NCBI GenBank assembly: GCA_963706385.1
Contig: OY970153.1
Location: 248,001-312,000, forward strand
DNA length: 64,000 nt
Source: Poindextera sp963706385
GTDB lineage: Bacteria; Pseudomonadota; Alphaproteobacteria; Caulobacterales; Caulobacteraceae
Reading direction: 5' to 3'
Position 1 is the first letter of the stretch. Every line of letters begins with the position of its first letter. Below the pieces are notes generated by a model that worked only from the letters and a program-made list of their open reading frames with translations, searched no databases and was not told the origin of the DNA. Positions 45,786-56,998 of the stretch are shown here, piece after piece. A program made the translations under genes and the position numbers.

Positions 45786-46999
45786 GTTTCGACGTTTCGG
45801 AAATCCGCGCTCAGTTCCCGATCCTGGCGCGTCAGATCAACGGCAAGCCGCTGGTCTATCTCGACAGCGCCGCCTCGGCCCAGAAGCCGCGGGCGGTGAT
45901 CGACACGATGGTCCGGGTGATGGAGACCAGCTACGCCAACGTCCACCGCGGCCTGCACACGCTCGCCAACGAAACCACCGAAGCCTTTGAGAAGGCGCGG
46001 GAAAGCGTACGCGGCCTGATCAACGCCGAGCGCGCCGATGAAGTGATCTTCACCAAGGGCGCGACCGAAGCGATCAACCTGGCGGCTTCGTCCTTCGGCC
46101 TCTCGCTGAACGCCGGCGACGAGATCGTGCTGTCGGAAATGGAGCACCATTCCAACATCGTGCCCTGGCACTTCCTGCGCGAACGCAAGGGCGTGGTCCT
46201 GAGGTTCGTCCCGATCGGCGACGATGGCCGCCTCGACATGGATGCCTTTCATGCGCTGCTGGGCCCGAAGACCAAGCTGGTCGCCCTCACCCACATGTCC
46301 AACGTGCTGGGCACGGTCAATCCGGCCGCCGAGATCGTGGCGGCGGCGCACGCGGCGGGGGTTCCCGTGCTGCTCGACGGCTGCCAGGCCATCGTCCATC
46401 TGGAGGTCGACGTGCGGGCGCTGGACGTGGATTTCTACGCCTTCTCCGGCCACAAGCTCTATGGCCCAACCGGCATCGGTGCGCTGTATGGCAAGGCCGA
46501 ACGGCTGGCCGCCTTGCCGCCCTACCAGGGCGGCGGCGAGATGATCGGCACGGTGGCGCTGGACGCCATCACCTACGCCGACCCGCCGCACCGCTTTGAA
46601 GCTGGCACCCCGCCAATCATCGAGGCCATCGGCCTCGGCGCGGCCGTCGATTGGCTCCAGAGCCTGGATCGCCATGCGGTCGCCGAGCACGAACACGGCC
46701 TCTACCGGCGCCTCAAACAGCGGCTGGACGGGGCCAACTGGCTGACCGAAATCGGAACCGCGCCCGGCAAGGGGCCGATCTTCGCCTTCAACGTCGCGGG
46801 CGCCCACGGCCACGACATCGCCCAGCTGCTCGACCGTTACGGCGTGGCGGTGCGAGCCGGGACCCATTGCGCCGAGCCCCTGATGCGCCGGTTCGGGGTG
46901 ACCTCCACCGTCCGCGCCTCGTTCGGCCTCTACAACACCCTGGACGAGGCCGACGCCTTCGTCGACGCCCTGACCCGGGCGCGGACCTTTTTCGCCTGA
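45782..46999 (+). CDS. sufS: Cysteine desulfurase, SufS type
   Basis: Group II cysteine desulfurase of 405 residues supplying sulfur to SufBCD. VYLDSAASAQKPRAVIDTM, IFTKGATEAINLAASSFGL, PLP Lys in FSGHKLYGPTGIGALYG and catalytic Cys in RAGTHCAEPLMRRFGV are complete. This is the second desulfurase in the operon, besides the IscS-like one, which is the usual alphaproteobacterial plan. No sufE follows directly. Confidence 0.96.
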   Translation: MSFDVSEIRAQFPILARQINGKPLVYLDSAASAQKPRAVIDTMVRVMETSYANVHRGLHTLANETTEAFEKARESVRGLINAERADEVIFTKGATEAINLAASSFGLSLNAGDEIVLSEMEHHSNIVPWHFLRERKGVVLRFVPIGDDGRLDMDAFHALLGPKTKLVALTHMSNVLGTVNPAAEIVAAAHAAGVPVLLDGCQAIVHLEVDVRALDVDFYAFSGHKLYGPTGIGALYGKAERLAALPPYQGGGEMIGTVALDAITYADPPHRFEAGTPPIIEAIGLGAAVDWLQSLDRHAVAEHEHGLYRRLKQRLDGANWLTEIGTAPGKGPIFAFNVAGAHGHDIAQLLDRYGVAVRAGTHCAEPLMRRFGVTSTVRASFGLYNTLDEADAFVDALTRARTFFA

Positions 47000-47005
47000 A
47001 CCGCC

Positions 47006-47371
47006 GTGAAGCCGATGGACGCCATCACCCCCCCGACCGAGATCCCGGCCCTTAGCCAGGCCGAACTGGACGCGCTGACCGACCTGTTGGTCGATAAGCT
47101 GAAGACGGTCTACGACCCGGAAATCCCGGTCGACATCTACGAGCTGGGCCTGATCTACAAGGTCGATGTCTCGGACCAGAAGGACGTGGCGATCGACATG
47201 ACGCTGACCGCGCCGGGCTGCCCGGTGGCGGGCGAAATGCCGGAATGGGTGCGCGATGCGGTGATGAGCATCGAGGGTGTCCGCTCATGCGACGTCAACC
47301 TGGTGTTCGAACCGCCGTGGGACCCCTCGCGGATGAGCGACGAAGCCAAGCTGCAACTGAACATGTTCTGA
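47006..47371 (+). CDS. SUF-associated DUF59/MIP18-family protein (SufT-like)
   Basis: A 121-residue protein with the DUF59 core: VYDPEIPVDIYELGLIYKVD, then MTLTAPGCPVAGEMPEWVRD with the conserved Cys, and FEPPWDPSRMSDEAKLQLNM at the end. Family members help mature Fe-S proteins. The GTG at 47006 or the ATG at 47015 may be the start. Lies 6 bp after sufS. Confidence 0.92.
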   Translation: MKPMDAITPPTEIPALSQAELDALTDLLVDKLKTVYDPEIPVDIYELGLIYKVDVSDQKDVAIDMTLTAPGCPVAGEMPEWVRDAVMSIEGVRSCDVNLVFEPPWDPSRMSDEAKLQLNMF

Positions 47372-47378
47372 GGTGGCG

Positions 47379-47762
47379 ATGGAAACCCAACCCCGCACTC
47401 GCCGCCCCCGCCCCAAGGTGGTCACCCTGACCGAGGCGGCCGCCGCGCGCGTACGCGAGATCATGGCCAAGGCGGAACACCCCTACGCGGGCCTGCGCGT
47501 CGGGGTGAAGAACGGTGGCTGCGCCGGGCAGGAATATATTCTCGAATACGCCGCGGCGGCCGATCCCCTCGACGAGGTGGTCGAGGACAAGGGCGTCACC
47601 ATCCTAATCGAGCCCAAGGCCGTCCTGTTTCTGATCGGTTCGGAGATCGACTACGAGACCAGCCGGCTTTCGGCCAAGTTCGTGTTCCACAACCCCAACG
47701 AAACCGACGCTTGCGGCTGCGGCGAGAGCGTGACCATCCAGCCAGCGACGCGGGGGGATTGA
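47379..47762 (+). CDS. sufA: A-type Fe-S carrier (SufA/IscA family)
   Basis: A 127-residue A-type carrier. The three cluster Cys are in NGGCAGQEYILEY and the C-terminal CGCGES. The ATG at 47379 follows GAGGTG and is preferred to the GTG at 47373. Last gene of the suf operon; a convergent GGDEF gene ends 46 bp later. Confidence 0.93.
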   Translation: METQPRTRRPRPKVVTLTEAAAARVREIMAKAEHPYAGLRVGVKNGGCAGQEYILEYAAAADPLDEVVEDKGVTILIEPKAVLFLIGSEIDYETSRLSAKFVFHNPNETDACGCGESVTIQPATRGD

Positions 47763-47808
47763 ATCCGACAATCCGGTTTTCTCACCCCTCGCCGGAGAAG
47801 TATTCGGG

Positions 47809-48864
47809 CTATGCCGCCGCCGCCGCTGGCGACGCGCTTGACACGCGGTTGCGGCCCGTGCGCTTCGACTTGTAGAGCGCCGCGTCCGCCCGTTCCATAA
47901 ATGCATCGACGCTCTCGCCCGGCAGCATTTCGGCGAAGCCGGCCGACACTGTGACCGCGCCCAGATCCTCGTTCGTCGAACGCCGCTTAAGGATCCGCGA
48001 GCAGACCTCCGCGCGAATCTCCTCCAGAATCGCGACCACCTCGGCCCCCCGCTCGCGCGGGAAGATCATGGCGAACTCCTCGCCGCCATAGCGGGCGGCG
48101 AAACGGGGCGGAGGGGCCATGCGGCCGATCACGCTGGACACGTAGCGGATCACTTGGTCGCCGGTCTGATGGCCCCAGGTGTCGTTGAAATTCTTGAAAT
48201 GGTCGATGTCGATCACCGCCAGTGACAGCGACTCATCCTTTTCCCTCGCCTCGGCGAAGGCCCGTCCCAACTCGTCGTCGAACGCCTTGCGGTTGGCGAG
48301 GTTGGTCAGGGCGTCGGTGGTCGCGTCGCGCCGCACCTGCTCCAGGTGCTCCTTCAGCCGGGTGACCTCTGCGGCCGAGTCGGCCAGCTTGGCTTCAAGC
48401 GTGGAGTTCTCGCGCAGCACCCGGTTGGTGGCGTCCGACAGGGACTCGATGGTCTGTTTCAGGGCGACGGCGTCCAGTTCGGCGTCCAGATTTCGGCCGG
48501 CCCCGGCGAGGGTGCGGCCGTATTGTTCGTTCGTCCGCTTGGCCTTCTGGATCGCCTCGGCCACCGAGGCCAGTTCGCGGTTCAGAACGTCACCGGCGTC
48601 GCTGATCTGGTCGTTCAAGCGCGCTTTGGGCAGATAGGTCGCGGCCAGGCTCTCGCTGACCTCGTCGGTGATCGCCTCGCCGATCGACAGGATTCGTTCG
48701 ATCTCCTGGGCGAGCGCGCCGTCCGGGTGGCCGACGCAGTGCAGCCAAAGCTCGTAATTCAGCGGGGTCGGCCATATCTGGTGCCGCTCCATCTGGCCCA
48801 GGGCCTGACGCGCCAAGCCATAGGATTGCGGGGCGCGAAGGGCGGTTTCGACATCGCCTGTCAT
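47809..48864 (-). CDS. GGDEF-domain diguanylate cyclase
   Basis: Makes cyclic di-GMP from GTP. The 351-residue protein from ATG 48864 has an N-terminal helical region (about 1-110), a coiled coil (about 140-180) and a GGDEF domain from about 185: TDALTNLANRKAFDDELGR, VIDIDHFKNFNDTWGHQTGD and the active site RYGGEEF. The inhibitory RxxD site just upstream is missing (PPPRFAARYGG). No membrane segment, so cytoplasmic. The long N-terminal helical domain is of the type often found in Caulobacter diguanylate cyclases. Confidence 0.93.
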   Translation of the reverse strand: MTGDVETALRAPQSYGLARQALGQMERHQIWPTPLNYELWLHCVGHPDGALAQEIERILSIGEAITDEVSESLAATYLPKARLNDQISDAGDVLNRELASVAEAIQKAKRTNEQYGRTLAGAGRNLDAELDAVALKQTIESLSDATNRVLRENSTLEAKLADSAAEVTRLKEHLEQVRRDATTDALTNLANRKAFDDELGRAFAEAREKDESLSLAVIDIDHFKNFNDTWGHQTGDQVIRYVSSVIGRMAPPPRFAARYGGEEFAMIFPRERGAEVVAILEEIRAEVCSRILKRRSTNEDLGAVTVSAGFAEMLPGESVDAFMERADAALYKSKRTGRNRVSSASPAAAAA

Positions 48865-49074
48865 GAATTGCTTTCCTGACCGGTCGACGCCGCGATCGGC
48901 GCGGCGCCCGGGGCAAACGCGCCCACGTGGCAAGTTAAGCCGCAAACTCGAAACGTCCGGTTAAGACAGTGACCGTTGTTCGCGGCGCCTCCCGCGGAGT
49001 CGCTTGCCTTGCGCGGGTTCTCATTCGAAACTGCCGGCTCCGTCCGCGATGGACCTAAAACGAGGATACGCGCC

Positions 49075-50520
49075 ATGGATGGGAGCCAAGTGTTCGACGT
49101 ATCGGCCATGAACGCCCTGTTGGCCAAGCAGAAAGCCGCGCATCTGCGCGACGGACCGCCGTCGGCCGAGAAGCGGATCGAGCGGATCGACCGCTGCATC
49201 CTGCTGTTGGTCGAGCACGGCAAGGCGATCGAGGAGGCCCTGACGGCCGACTTCGGGGCCCGCTCGCCGACCGCGACCGCCTTCACCGACGTCGCCGGCT
49301 CGATCGGGCCGCTGAAGCACGCGCGTGACAATCTGCGCAAATGGATGCGGTCGGAAAAACGCAAGACCACCCCGGCCATCCTCGGCCTGTTCGGGGCCAA
49401 GGCCGAGGTCCGCTACCAGCCCAAGGGCGTGGTGGGGGTGATCAGTCCGTGGAATTTCCCGATCAACCTGACCTTTGCCCCGCTCGCCGGCGTGCTGGCG
49501 GCGGGCAACCGGGCGATGATCAAGCCGTCGGAATTCACCCCCACCACCTCGGATCTGATGGCCAAGATGTTCGCTAGCGCCTTCTCGGACGAGGAGATCG
49601 CGGTGGTGACCGGGGGGCCGGATGTCGGCCAGGCCTTCGCGGGACTAGCTTTCGACCATCTGATCTTCACCGGCGCGACCTCGATCGCGCGGCACGTGAT
49701 GCGGGCGGCGGCGGAAAATCTGGTGCCCCTGACCCTTGAGTTGGGCGGCAAGAGCCCGGTGATCATCGGCCGCTCGGCTAACATGCCCACCGCTGCGGCG
49801 CGGATCATGAACGGTAAGACCCTGAACGCTGGTCAGATCTGTCTGGCGCCAGACTATGTGCTAACGCCGCGGGAAAGGCTGGACAGCTTCATCGGCGAGG
49901 CCGAAGGGGCGGTGCGGACCATGTTCCCCACCATCAAGGACAATCCTGACTACACGGCGGTGATCAGCCAGAAGCATTACGATCGCGTCACCGGCTACAT
50001 CGAGGAGGCCAAGGCCAAGGGCGTGCGGGTAGTCGAGATCAAGCCGGCGGGCGAGGATTTCACCCAGCAGCAGCATCGCCGCATCCCCCCGACCCTGATC
50101 ATCGACCCCAGCGACGACATGAAGGTGATGCAGGAGGAAATCTTCGGCCCGGTGCTGCCGGTGAAGACCTACCAGTCGCTCGACGAGGCGCTCGCCTACG
50201 TCAACGCCCACGACCGCCCGCTCGGTCTTTATTATTTCGGCGACGACGAGGTCGAACGCGAGAGGGTGCTGGCCGGCACCACCTCGGGCGGGGTCTCGGT
50301 CAACGACGTGATCATGCACGTGGCCCAGGAGGATCTGCCGTTCGGCGGCGTGGGCCCGGCGGGTATGGGCAGCTACCACGGCCAGGACGGCTTTCGCGAG
50401 TTCAGCCACAAGAAGGCGGTGTTCAGCCAGATCAAGGCCGACATCGCGCCCTTGAAGCAGATGCGTCCGCCCTACGGCCCCGGCATTCGCAAGTATCTGG
50501 AGAGTCAGATCAAGGCGTAG
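49075..50520 (+). CDS. Coniferyl-aldehyde-dehydrogenase-like aldehyde dehydrogenase
   Basis: NAD(P)-dependent oxidation of aldehydes. The 481-residue protein from ATG 49075 has the Rossmann part GVVGVISPWNFPINLTFAP, the Glu in LTLELGGKSPVII and the catalytic Cys in NAGQICLAPDYVL. The end, FSHKKAVFSQIKADIAPLKQ, is typical of the CalB-like group. Substrate not determined. An upstream in-frame extension to 48976 is unlikely. Confidence 0.9.
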   Translation: MDGSQVFDVSAMNALLAKQKAAHLRDGPPSAEKRIERIDRCILLLVEHGKAIEEALTADFGARSPTATAFTDVAGSIGPLKHARDNLRKWMRSEKRKTTPAILGLFGAKAEVRYQPKGVVGVISPWNFPINLTFAPLAGVLAAGNRAMIKPSEFTPTTSDLMAKMFASAFSDEEIAVVTGGPDVGQAFAGLAFDHLIFTGATSIARHVMRAAAENLVPLTLELGGKSPVIIGRSANMPTAAARIMNGKTLNAGQICLAPDYVLTPRERLDSFIGEAEGAVRTMFPTIKDNPDYTAVISQKHYDRVTGYIEEAKAKGVRVVEIKPAGEDFTQQQHRRIPPTLIIDPSDDMKVMQEEIFGPVLPVKTYQSLDEALAYVNAHDRPLGLYYFGDDEVERERVLAGTTSGGVSVNDVIMHVAQEDLPFGGVGPAGMGSYHGQDGFREFSHKKAVFSQIKADIAPLKQMRPPYGPGIRKYLESQIKA

Positions 50521-50535
50521 GGAGGGGACCGCCCG

Positions 50536-52092
50536 TTATTCGTCGCCGCTGGGGCGTGGGGCGGCGCGGAGCAAGAAGGCTGGGGTGTCAGTTCCGAAAC
50601 CCTTGACGCCGCGCTCGTCGTGATCCTCGCGCGCGGAACGCGTCTCCCGCTGCGGACGCCCGCCCGGTCTGGGCTCGCGCGCGGTGGGCCTGGACGTCTC
50701 GGCGCGAGACGTTTCCGCGCCGGGCGTCGCGGTTTGGGCGCGGCGTGACGGACGGGCGGGGCGCGCTTGCCGCACGGCGGGCGCGGCGGCCTCCCGGGGC
50801 GGAGCCTCGGTGATTGGCGCAGGGGCGGTCGGCTCGATCGCGGCGGAAGACTCGCGGCGCGGCGGGCGGGGGGCGCGATCGCGACCGGCGCCGCCCCGTT
50901 CACGTCCCCGGCGCTCGTCGCCGCGACCGCCGCGGGCCTCGCTGGGCCGCACCTGGCTCCAGTCGACGTCCAGGCTGACCTCGTCGGGCGTCTTGCCGAT
51001 CAGCTTGAGCACCTTGTCCAGCGAACGGGCGTCAGCCGGTGTGACGATCATGAAGGTGTCGCCCAGCTTGCCCGCGCGGCCGGTGCGGCCGATGCGGTGG
51101 ACATAGTCGTCGGCATGGTGCGGCACGTCGTAGTTGAATACGTGGCTGACGTCGGGAATGTCCAGCCCGCGCGCGGCCACGTCCGAGGCCACCAGCAGCT
51201 TCAACTCGCCCTTGCGGAAGCTGTCCAGCGTGCGCGTCCGCATCGACTGGTCGAGGTCGCCATGGATGGGAGAGGCGTCGAAGCCATGCTTTTTCAGCGA
51301 CTTGGCGACGACATCCACCTCGCTCTTGCGGTTGCAGAACACGATGCCGTTACGCACGTTGGCTGCGCCGACCAGGGCGCGCAGGGCGGCGCGCTTGGCC
51401 GCCGGATCGCTTGAGGGGATGCGCACGATGTGCTGGGCGATGGTGTCGGCCGTGGTCGCCGGCTTGGAGGCCTCGATCCGCACCGGATCGTTGAGGAACT
51501 GCTTGGTCAGCCGGGTGATTTCCGGCGGCATGGTGGCCGAGAAGAACAGGGTTTGCTTCTTCGGCGGGGTTAGTTTGAAGATCCGCTCGATGTCCGGGAT
51601 GAAGCCCATGTCGAGCATCCGGTCGGCCTCGTCGACCACCATGATCTGCACGCCGGTGAGCAACAGCTTGCCGCGCTCGACATGGTCGAGCAGCCGGCCT
51701 GGCGTGGCGATCAGCACGTCGACGCCGCGGTCCAGCTTGCGATCCTGGTCGCCGAACGACACGCCGCCGATCAACAGCGCCCAGGTCAGCTTGGTGCCCT
51801 TGGCGTAGCGCTCGAAGGCCGCGGCGACCTGGTCGGCCAGTTCGCGGGTCGGCTCGACCACCAGCGACCTGGGCATGCGCGCCTTGGCGCGGCCCGCGGA
51901 CAGTTTCTCGATCATCGGCAGGGTGAAGGCGGCGGTCTTGCCGGTGCCGGTCTGGGCGATGCCCAAGACGTCGCGCCCGGCCAGGGCGATGGGAATGGCC
52001 TCGGCCTGGATCGGCGTGGCGGTCGCATAGCCGCTGTCGGCGACGGCCTTGAGGGTCTCGGGGCTCAGCCCCAGTTCGGAAAATTCGGTCAT
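50536..52092 (-). CDS. DEAD-box RNA helicase with basic C-terminal tail
   Basis: A 518-residue ATP-dependent RNA helicase, RhlE-like. Motifs in order: Q-motif TPIQAEAIP, motif I AQTGTGKTAAF, Ia PTRELADQ, II VVDEADRML (DEAD), III SATMP, V VASDVAARGLDIPDVSHV, VI HRIGRTGRAG. The last 130 residues are low-complexity Arg/Ala/Pro/Glu, for RNA or degradosome contacts. ATG at 52092. Divergent from nothing nearby; it lies upstream of the aldehyde dehydrogenase convergently. Confidence 0.95.
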   Translation of the reverse strand: MTEFSELGLSPETLKAVADSGYATATPIQAEAIPIALAGRDVLGIAQTGTGKTAAFTLPMIEKLSAGRAKARMPRSLVVEPTRELADQVAAAFERYAKGTKLTWALLIGGVSFGDQDRKLDRGVDVLIATPGRLLDHVERGKLLLTGVQIMVVDEADRMLDMGFIPDIERIFKLTPPKKQTLFFSATMPPEITRLTKQFLNDPVRIEASKPATTADTIAQHIVRIPSSDPAAKRAALRALVGAANVRNGIVFCNRKSEVDVVAKSLKKHGFDASPIHGDLDQSMRTRTLDSFRKGELKLLVASDVAARGLDIPDVSHVFNYDVPHHADDYVHRIGRTGRAGKLGDTFMIVTPADARSLDKVLKLIGKTPDEVSLDVDWSQVRPSEARGGRGDERRGRERGGAGRDRAPRPPRRESSAAIEPTAPAPITEAPPREAAAPAVRQARPARPSRRAQTATPGAETSRAETSRPTAREPRPGGRPQRETRSAREDHDERGVKGFGTDTPAFLLRAAPRPSGDE

Positions 52093-52222
52093 TATCTGGT
52101 GAAAAACGAGCCGGACAGGCCCAGGCGACATTCGGCCCAGCACCCCAGCTCAATTACGCCGGAACATAGGCGGGGACGGCGGAAAGTCAATTGGAATAAG
52201 GAGATTTCGGCCGCCGCGAAGT

Positions 52223-54215
52223 TCAAACGTCCAGGTCCTCCGCCGCGAAAGGCGCATTTTCCTGGATGAACCTGAAGCGCAGCTCGGGCTTTCGGCCCAT
52301 CAAAGTCTCCACCAGCGCCTCGACCGCCTCCTCGGCGCGCGGCAGGGTGACGCGGGCCAAGGTGCGGGTCTTCGGGATCCATGGTGGTCTCCTTCAGCTG
52401 GGCCGGCATCATCTCGCCCAGGCCCTTGAAGCGGCCGATCTCCGGCTTCTTGCCCTTGAAGGCGGTGACCAGCAGCTCTTCGCGATGGGCGTCGTCGCGG
52501 GCGTAGACCGTCTTGCCTCCATGGCTGAGCCGATAAAGCGGCGGCATGGCCAGGTACAGCCGGCCAGCCCGGATCATCTCGGGCATGGTGCGATAGAAGA
52601 AGGTGATCAACAGCGAGGCGATGTGCGCGCCGTCGACGTCGGCGTCGGTCATGATCACGATCCGCTCGTAGCGCAGCTCCTCCTCCTTGAACCGCTTGCC
52701 GGCCTGGACGCCCAGGGCCAGCAACAGGTCGGACAGCTCCTTGTTGGCGTCCAGCTTGTCGCCCGAGGCGGAGGCGACGTTCAGGATCTTGCCGCGCAGG
52801 GGCAGGATGGCCTGGGTGCGCCGGTCGCGCGCCTGTTTGGCCGAACCGCCGGCCGAATCGCCCTCGACCAGGAACAGCTCGGTGCCGTCGGTCGCTTGGC
52901 CGGAACAGTCGGCCAGTTTGCCCGGCAGGCGCAGCTTGCGCGTCGCCGAGGCCCGCGCGACCTCCTTGTCCTTGCGCCGCTTCAGCCGCTCCTCGGCCCG
53001 GTCGATGACGAATTGCAGCAAGGCGCCCGCCGCCTTGGGCGCGGCGGTCAGCCAGTGGTCGAACGGGTCGCGCAGGGCGTTTTCGACCAGTCGCTGGGCG
53101 TCGGTGGAGGACAATCGCTCCTTGGTCTGGCCCTGGAATTCGGGATTGCGGATGAAGACGCTGATCAGGGCGCCGGCCTGGGCCACCACGTCCTCGGCGG
53201 TGATGATCCCGGCGCGTTTCTCGCCGGCTAACTCGGCATAGGCTTTCAGGCCTCGGGTCAGGGCCGCGCGCAGCCCCGCCTCGTGGGTCCCGCCCTCTGG
53301 GGTGGGCACGGTATTGCAGTAGGAGGACAAAAAGCCGTCGGCTTCGCCGAACCCGGCCGGCGACCAGGTGATCGCCCATTCGACCGCGCCGCCGCCCTCG
53401 CCCTGCCGCTCGATCCGGCCGGAGAAGGCCTCGGTCACCGTCTCGGTTCCATTGACCCGCTCGGCGAGGAAGTCGGCCAGGCCGTTGGGGAAGTGAAAAG
53501 TCGCCTCGGCCGGGGTCTGGTCGCCAAGGCGTTCGGCCGCGCAGCGCCAGCGGATTTCCACCCCCCGGAACAGATAGGCCTTGGAGCGGGCCATGCGGTA
53601 GAGCCGGGCGGGCTTGAACGCCACGTGCTCGCCGAAGATTTGCTCGTCGGGCAGGAAGCGCACGGCGGTGCCATGTTTCTTCGAGGGTCCGAGGCGCTCC
53701 AGGGGCCCGGCCGGAACCCCGCGGGAGAAGCCCTGGTGCCATTCGAAGCCGTCGCGCCAGACCCGAACCTCCAGCGCCTGGGACAGGGCGTTGACCACCG
53801 AGACGCCCACCCCGTGCAGGCCGCCGGAGGTCTCGTAGGCCTTGCCGGAAAACTTCCCGCCCGAGTGCAGCATGGTCATGACGACCTCGAGCGCCGACTT
53901 GCCCGGATATTTCGGGTGCGGGTCCACCGGCATGCCGCGGCCGTCGTCGCGGACGGTCAGGGCTCCGTCCGCCTCCAGGCTGACCTCGATCAGCTTGGCG
54001 TGGCCGGCCACCGCCTCGTCCATGGCGTTGTCCAGCACCTCGGCGAACAGGTGGTGCAGCGCCCGCTCGTCGGTGCCGCCAATGTACATCCCCGGCCGCT
54101 TGCGGACTGGCTCCAGCCCCTCCAGGACCTCGATGTCCTTGGCCGAATAGCCGGACGCGGCCGGCGCGGGCGAAAGGGCGTCGTCGAACAGGGATGCTTG
54201 GGAGGCCTTGGGCAT
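52223..54215 (-). CDS. parE: DNA topoisomerase IV subunit B (one extra base near the 3' end)
   Basis: ATPase subunit of the decatenating topoisomerase IV. From ATG 54215: GHKL motifs DNAMDEAVAGH, DDGRGMPVDPHP and SGGLHGVGVSVVNALS; TOPRIM EGDSAGGSA followed by the ParE-type ILPLRGKILN; MTDADVDGAHIASLL. At 52374-52376 (plus strand CGGGATCC) one base is extra; removing it turns DPEDPHLG into the expected DPKTRTLARVTLPRAEEAVE and leads to the family end ENAAFAAEDLDV, stop 52223. An essential gene, so likely a sequence error. Confidence 0.95.
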
Positions 54216-54285
54216 GGCGGGAGATTGACGCGATTCGGAGATGCGCTGCTTAGCATGCCGTCCCGCGCTCCGAGGCGCCGACAAT

Positions 54286-54318
54286 GAAAAAGGGCCGCGG
54301 ATTGCACTGCGGCCCTTT
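54286..54318 (-). terminator. Rho-independent terminator of glnA
   Basis: On the minus strand AAAGGGCCGC and GCGGCCCTTT(TT) form a 10-bp stem around a 10-base loop, ending in a short T run (read as AAAAA on the plus strand at 54287-54291). It lies 26 bp past the glnA stop, before parE. Confidence 0.85.
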
Positions 54319-54343
54319 CCCCCGTGCAATCAGACCATTCGGC

Positions 54344-55753
<1,410 letters not shown>

Positions 55754-55786
55754 GCTCGGTTATCCCCTTAGGCAACGATGGTTTGG

Positions 55787-56125
55787 TCAGATGGCGGTCG
55801 CGCCGCTTTCCCCGGTGCGGATGCGTACGACGTCGATGATTTCAGAGATGAAGATCTTCCCGTCTCCGATCCGGCCGGTGCGTGCGGCCGATTGGATGGC
55901 CTCCAAGGCGGCCGTTAGTTGATCGTCGGTGACGACCACCTCGATTTTGATCTTGGGCAGGAAGTCCACGACATATTCGGCGCCGCGGTAGAGTTCGGTA
56001 TGACCCTTCTGGCGGCCGTATCCCTTGGCCTCCAGCACGGTCATGCCTTGCACGCCCAGCGCCTGCAGCGCCTCCTTCACCTCGTCCAGCTTGAACGGCT
56101 TGATAATGGCTTCGATCTTTTTCAT
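55787..56125 (-). CDS. glnB: Nitrogen regulatory protein P-II
   Basis: The 112-residue trimeric sensor of 2-oxoglutarate and ATP/ADP. MKKIEAIIKPFKLDEVKEAL start, T-loop GYGRQKGHTELYRGAEYVVD with the uridylylated Tyr, and C-terminal TGRIGDGKIFISEIIDVVRI are all canonical. It regulates GlnE and NtrB, and so glnA, its neighbour. The upstream start at 56176 adds nothing conserved. A 291-bp divergent gap separates it from the phosphatase. Confidence 0.97.
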   Translation of the reverse strand: MKKIEAIIKPFKLDEVKEALQALGVQGMTVLEAKGYGRQKGHTELYRGAEYVVDFLPKIKIEVVVTDDQLTAALEAIQSAARTGRIGDGKIFISEIIDVVRIRTGESGATAI

Positions 56126-56416
56126 GGGCGGGCTTTTTGACAGCGATACAGGGCGGCGGAGCCACGCCCGGCGCAAGCAGCACGCCGGCCGGCGGACTCA
56201 CAAGTAGGCGCGAGGCCGCGCGCGCCGCGAAACCGCGCGAAACGGCTCGACGCCCAATAGCTGAACATTCGGCGCCTATACAATAGGCAAGCGACGAATG
56301 CGGCATGGACAAGATGGCGGGCGAGGCGAGCGGCGCCGTTGTCTAGGGGCTCGACAAGCGCGTCCGCTCGGGGCGAATTGGGCTCGCCAGGCTCCGCCCC
56401 GCTTTCGGATGTTTCG

Positions 56417-56989
56417 ATGACCCGCACCTTCATGATCCGCCACGGCAAGCCGCTGTCGACCTGGGGCGAGAGCGGCGATCCGGATCCCGGCCTGGACGCG
56501 GCGGGCCATGCCCAGGCCGAGGCCGCGGCCGACCGGCTGACGGCGCTGGCGAAGGACGAGCGGCCGAGCCGGGTGTTCGCCTCGCCGCTGCGCCGCTGCC
56601 GCGAGACCGCCGAGCCGTTCGCGCGCCGGATCGGCGCGGTGGTCGAGATCGATCCGCGGTTCGGCGAAATCCCGACGCCCAAGGCGCTGGGGCCGGCCGA
56701 ACGCGGGCCCTGGCTGAGCGGCGCCTTCGCCCTGAACTGGAGCCAGATCGCCGGCGAGTTGGACTATGACGCTTGGCGCCGCGCGGTCGGCCAGGGCCTG
56801 GTCGAGCGGGCGGGGGCGGCGGTGTTCAGTCATTTCGTCGCGATCAACGCCGCCGTGTCCTGCGCCACCGGGAGCGACGCGGTGATCAGCTTCCGGCCCG
56901 ATCACGTCTCGATGACCATCTTCGACGTCCAGGCGGGACGGCTGGCGCTGATCGAACGCGGCCGGCAAGCCGAGACAGAGGTGCTATAG
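56417..56989 (+). CDS. Histidine phosphatase superfamily protein
   Basis: A 190-residue phosphoglycerate-mutase-like protein from ATG 56417. Catalytic RHG in MIRHGKPLS (His nucleophile), a second Arg in ASPLRRCRETAEPF, and the acid/His pair region VFSHFVAINAAVSC. The fold is complete, substrate unknown. The region 56126-56416 upstream (shared with glnB) contains no gene. Ends 9 bp before the NAD(P)HX repair gene. Confidence 0.85.
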   Translation: MTRTFMIRHGKPLSTWGESGDPDPGLDAAGHAQAEAAADRLTALAKDERPSRVFASPLRRCRETAEPFARRIGAVVEIDPRFGEIPTPKALGPAERGPWLSGAFALNWSQIAGELDYDAWRRAVGQGLVERAGAAVFSHFVAINAAVSCATGSDAVISFRPDHVSMTIFDVQAGRLALIERGRQAETEVL

Positions 56990-56998
56990 GCCGCGCCC

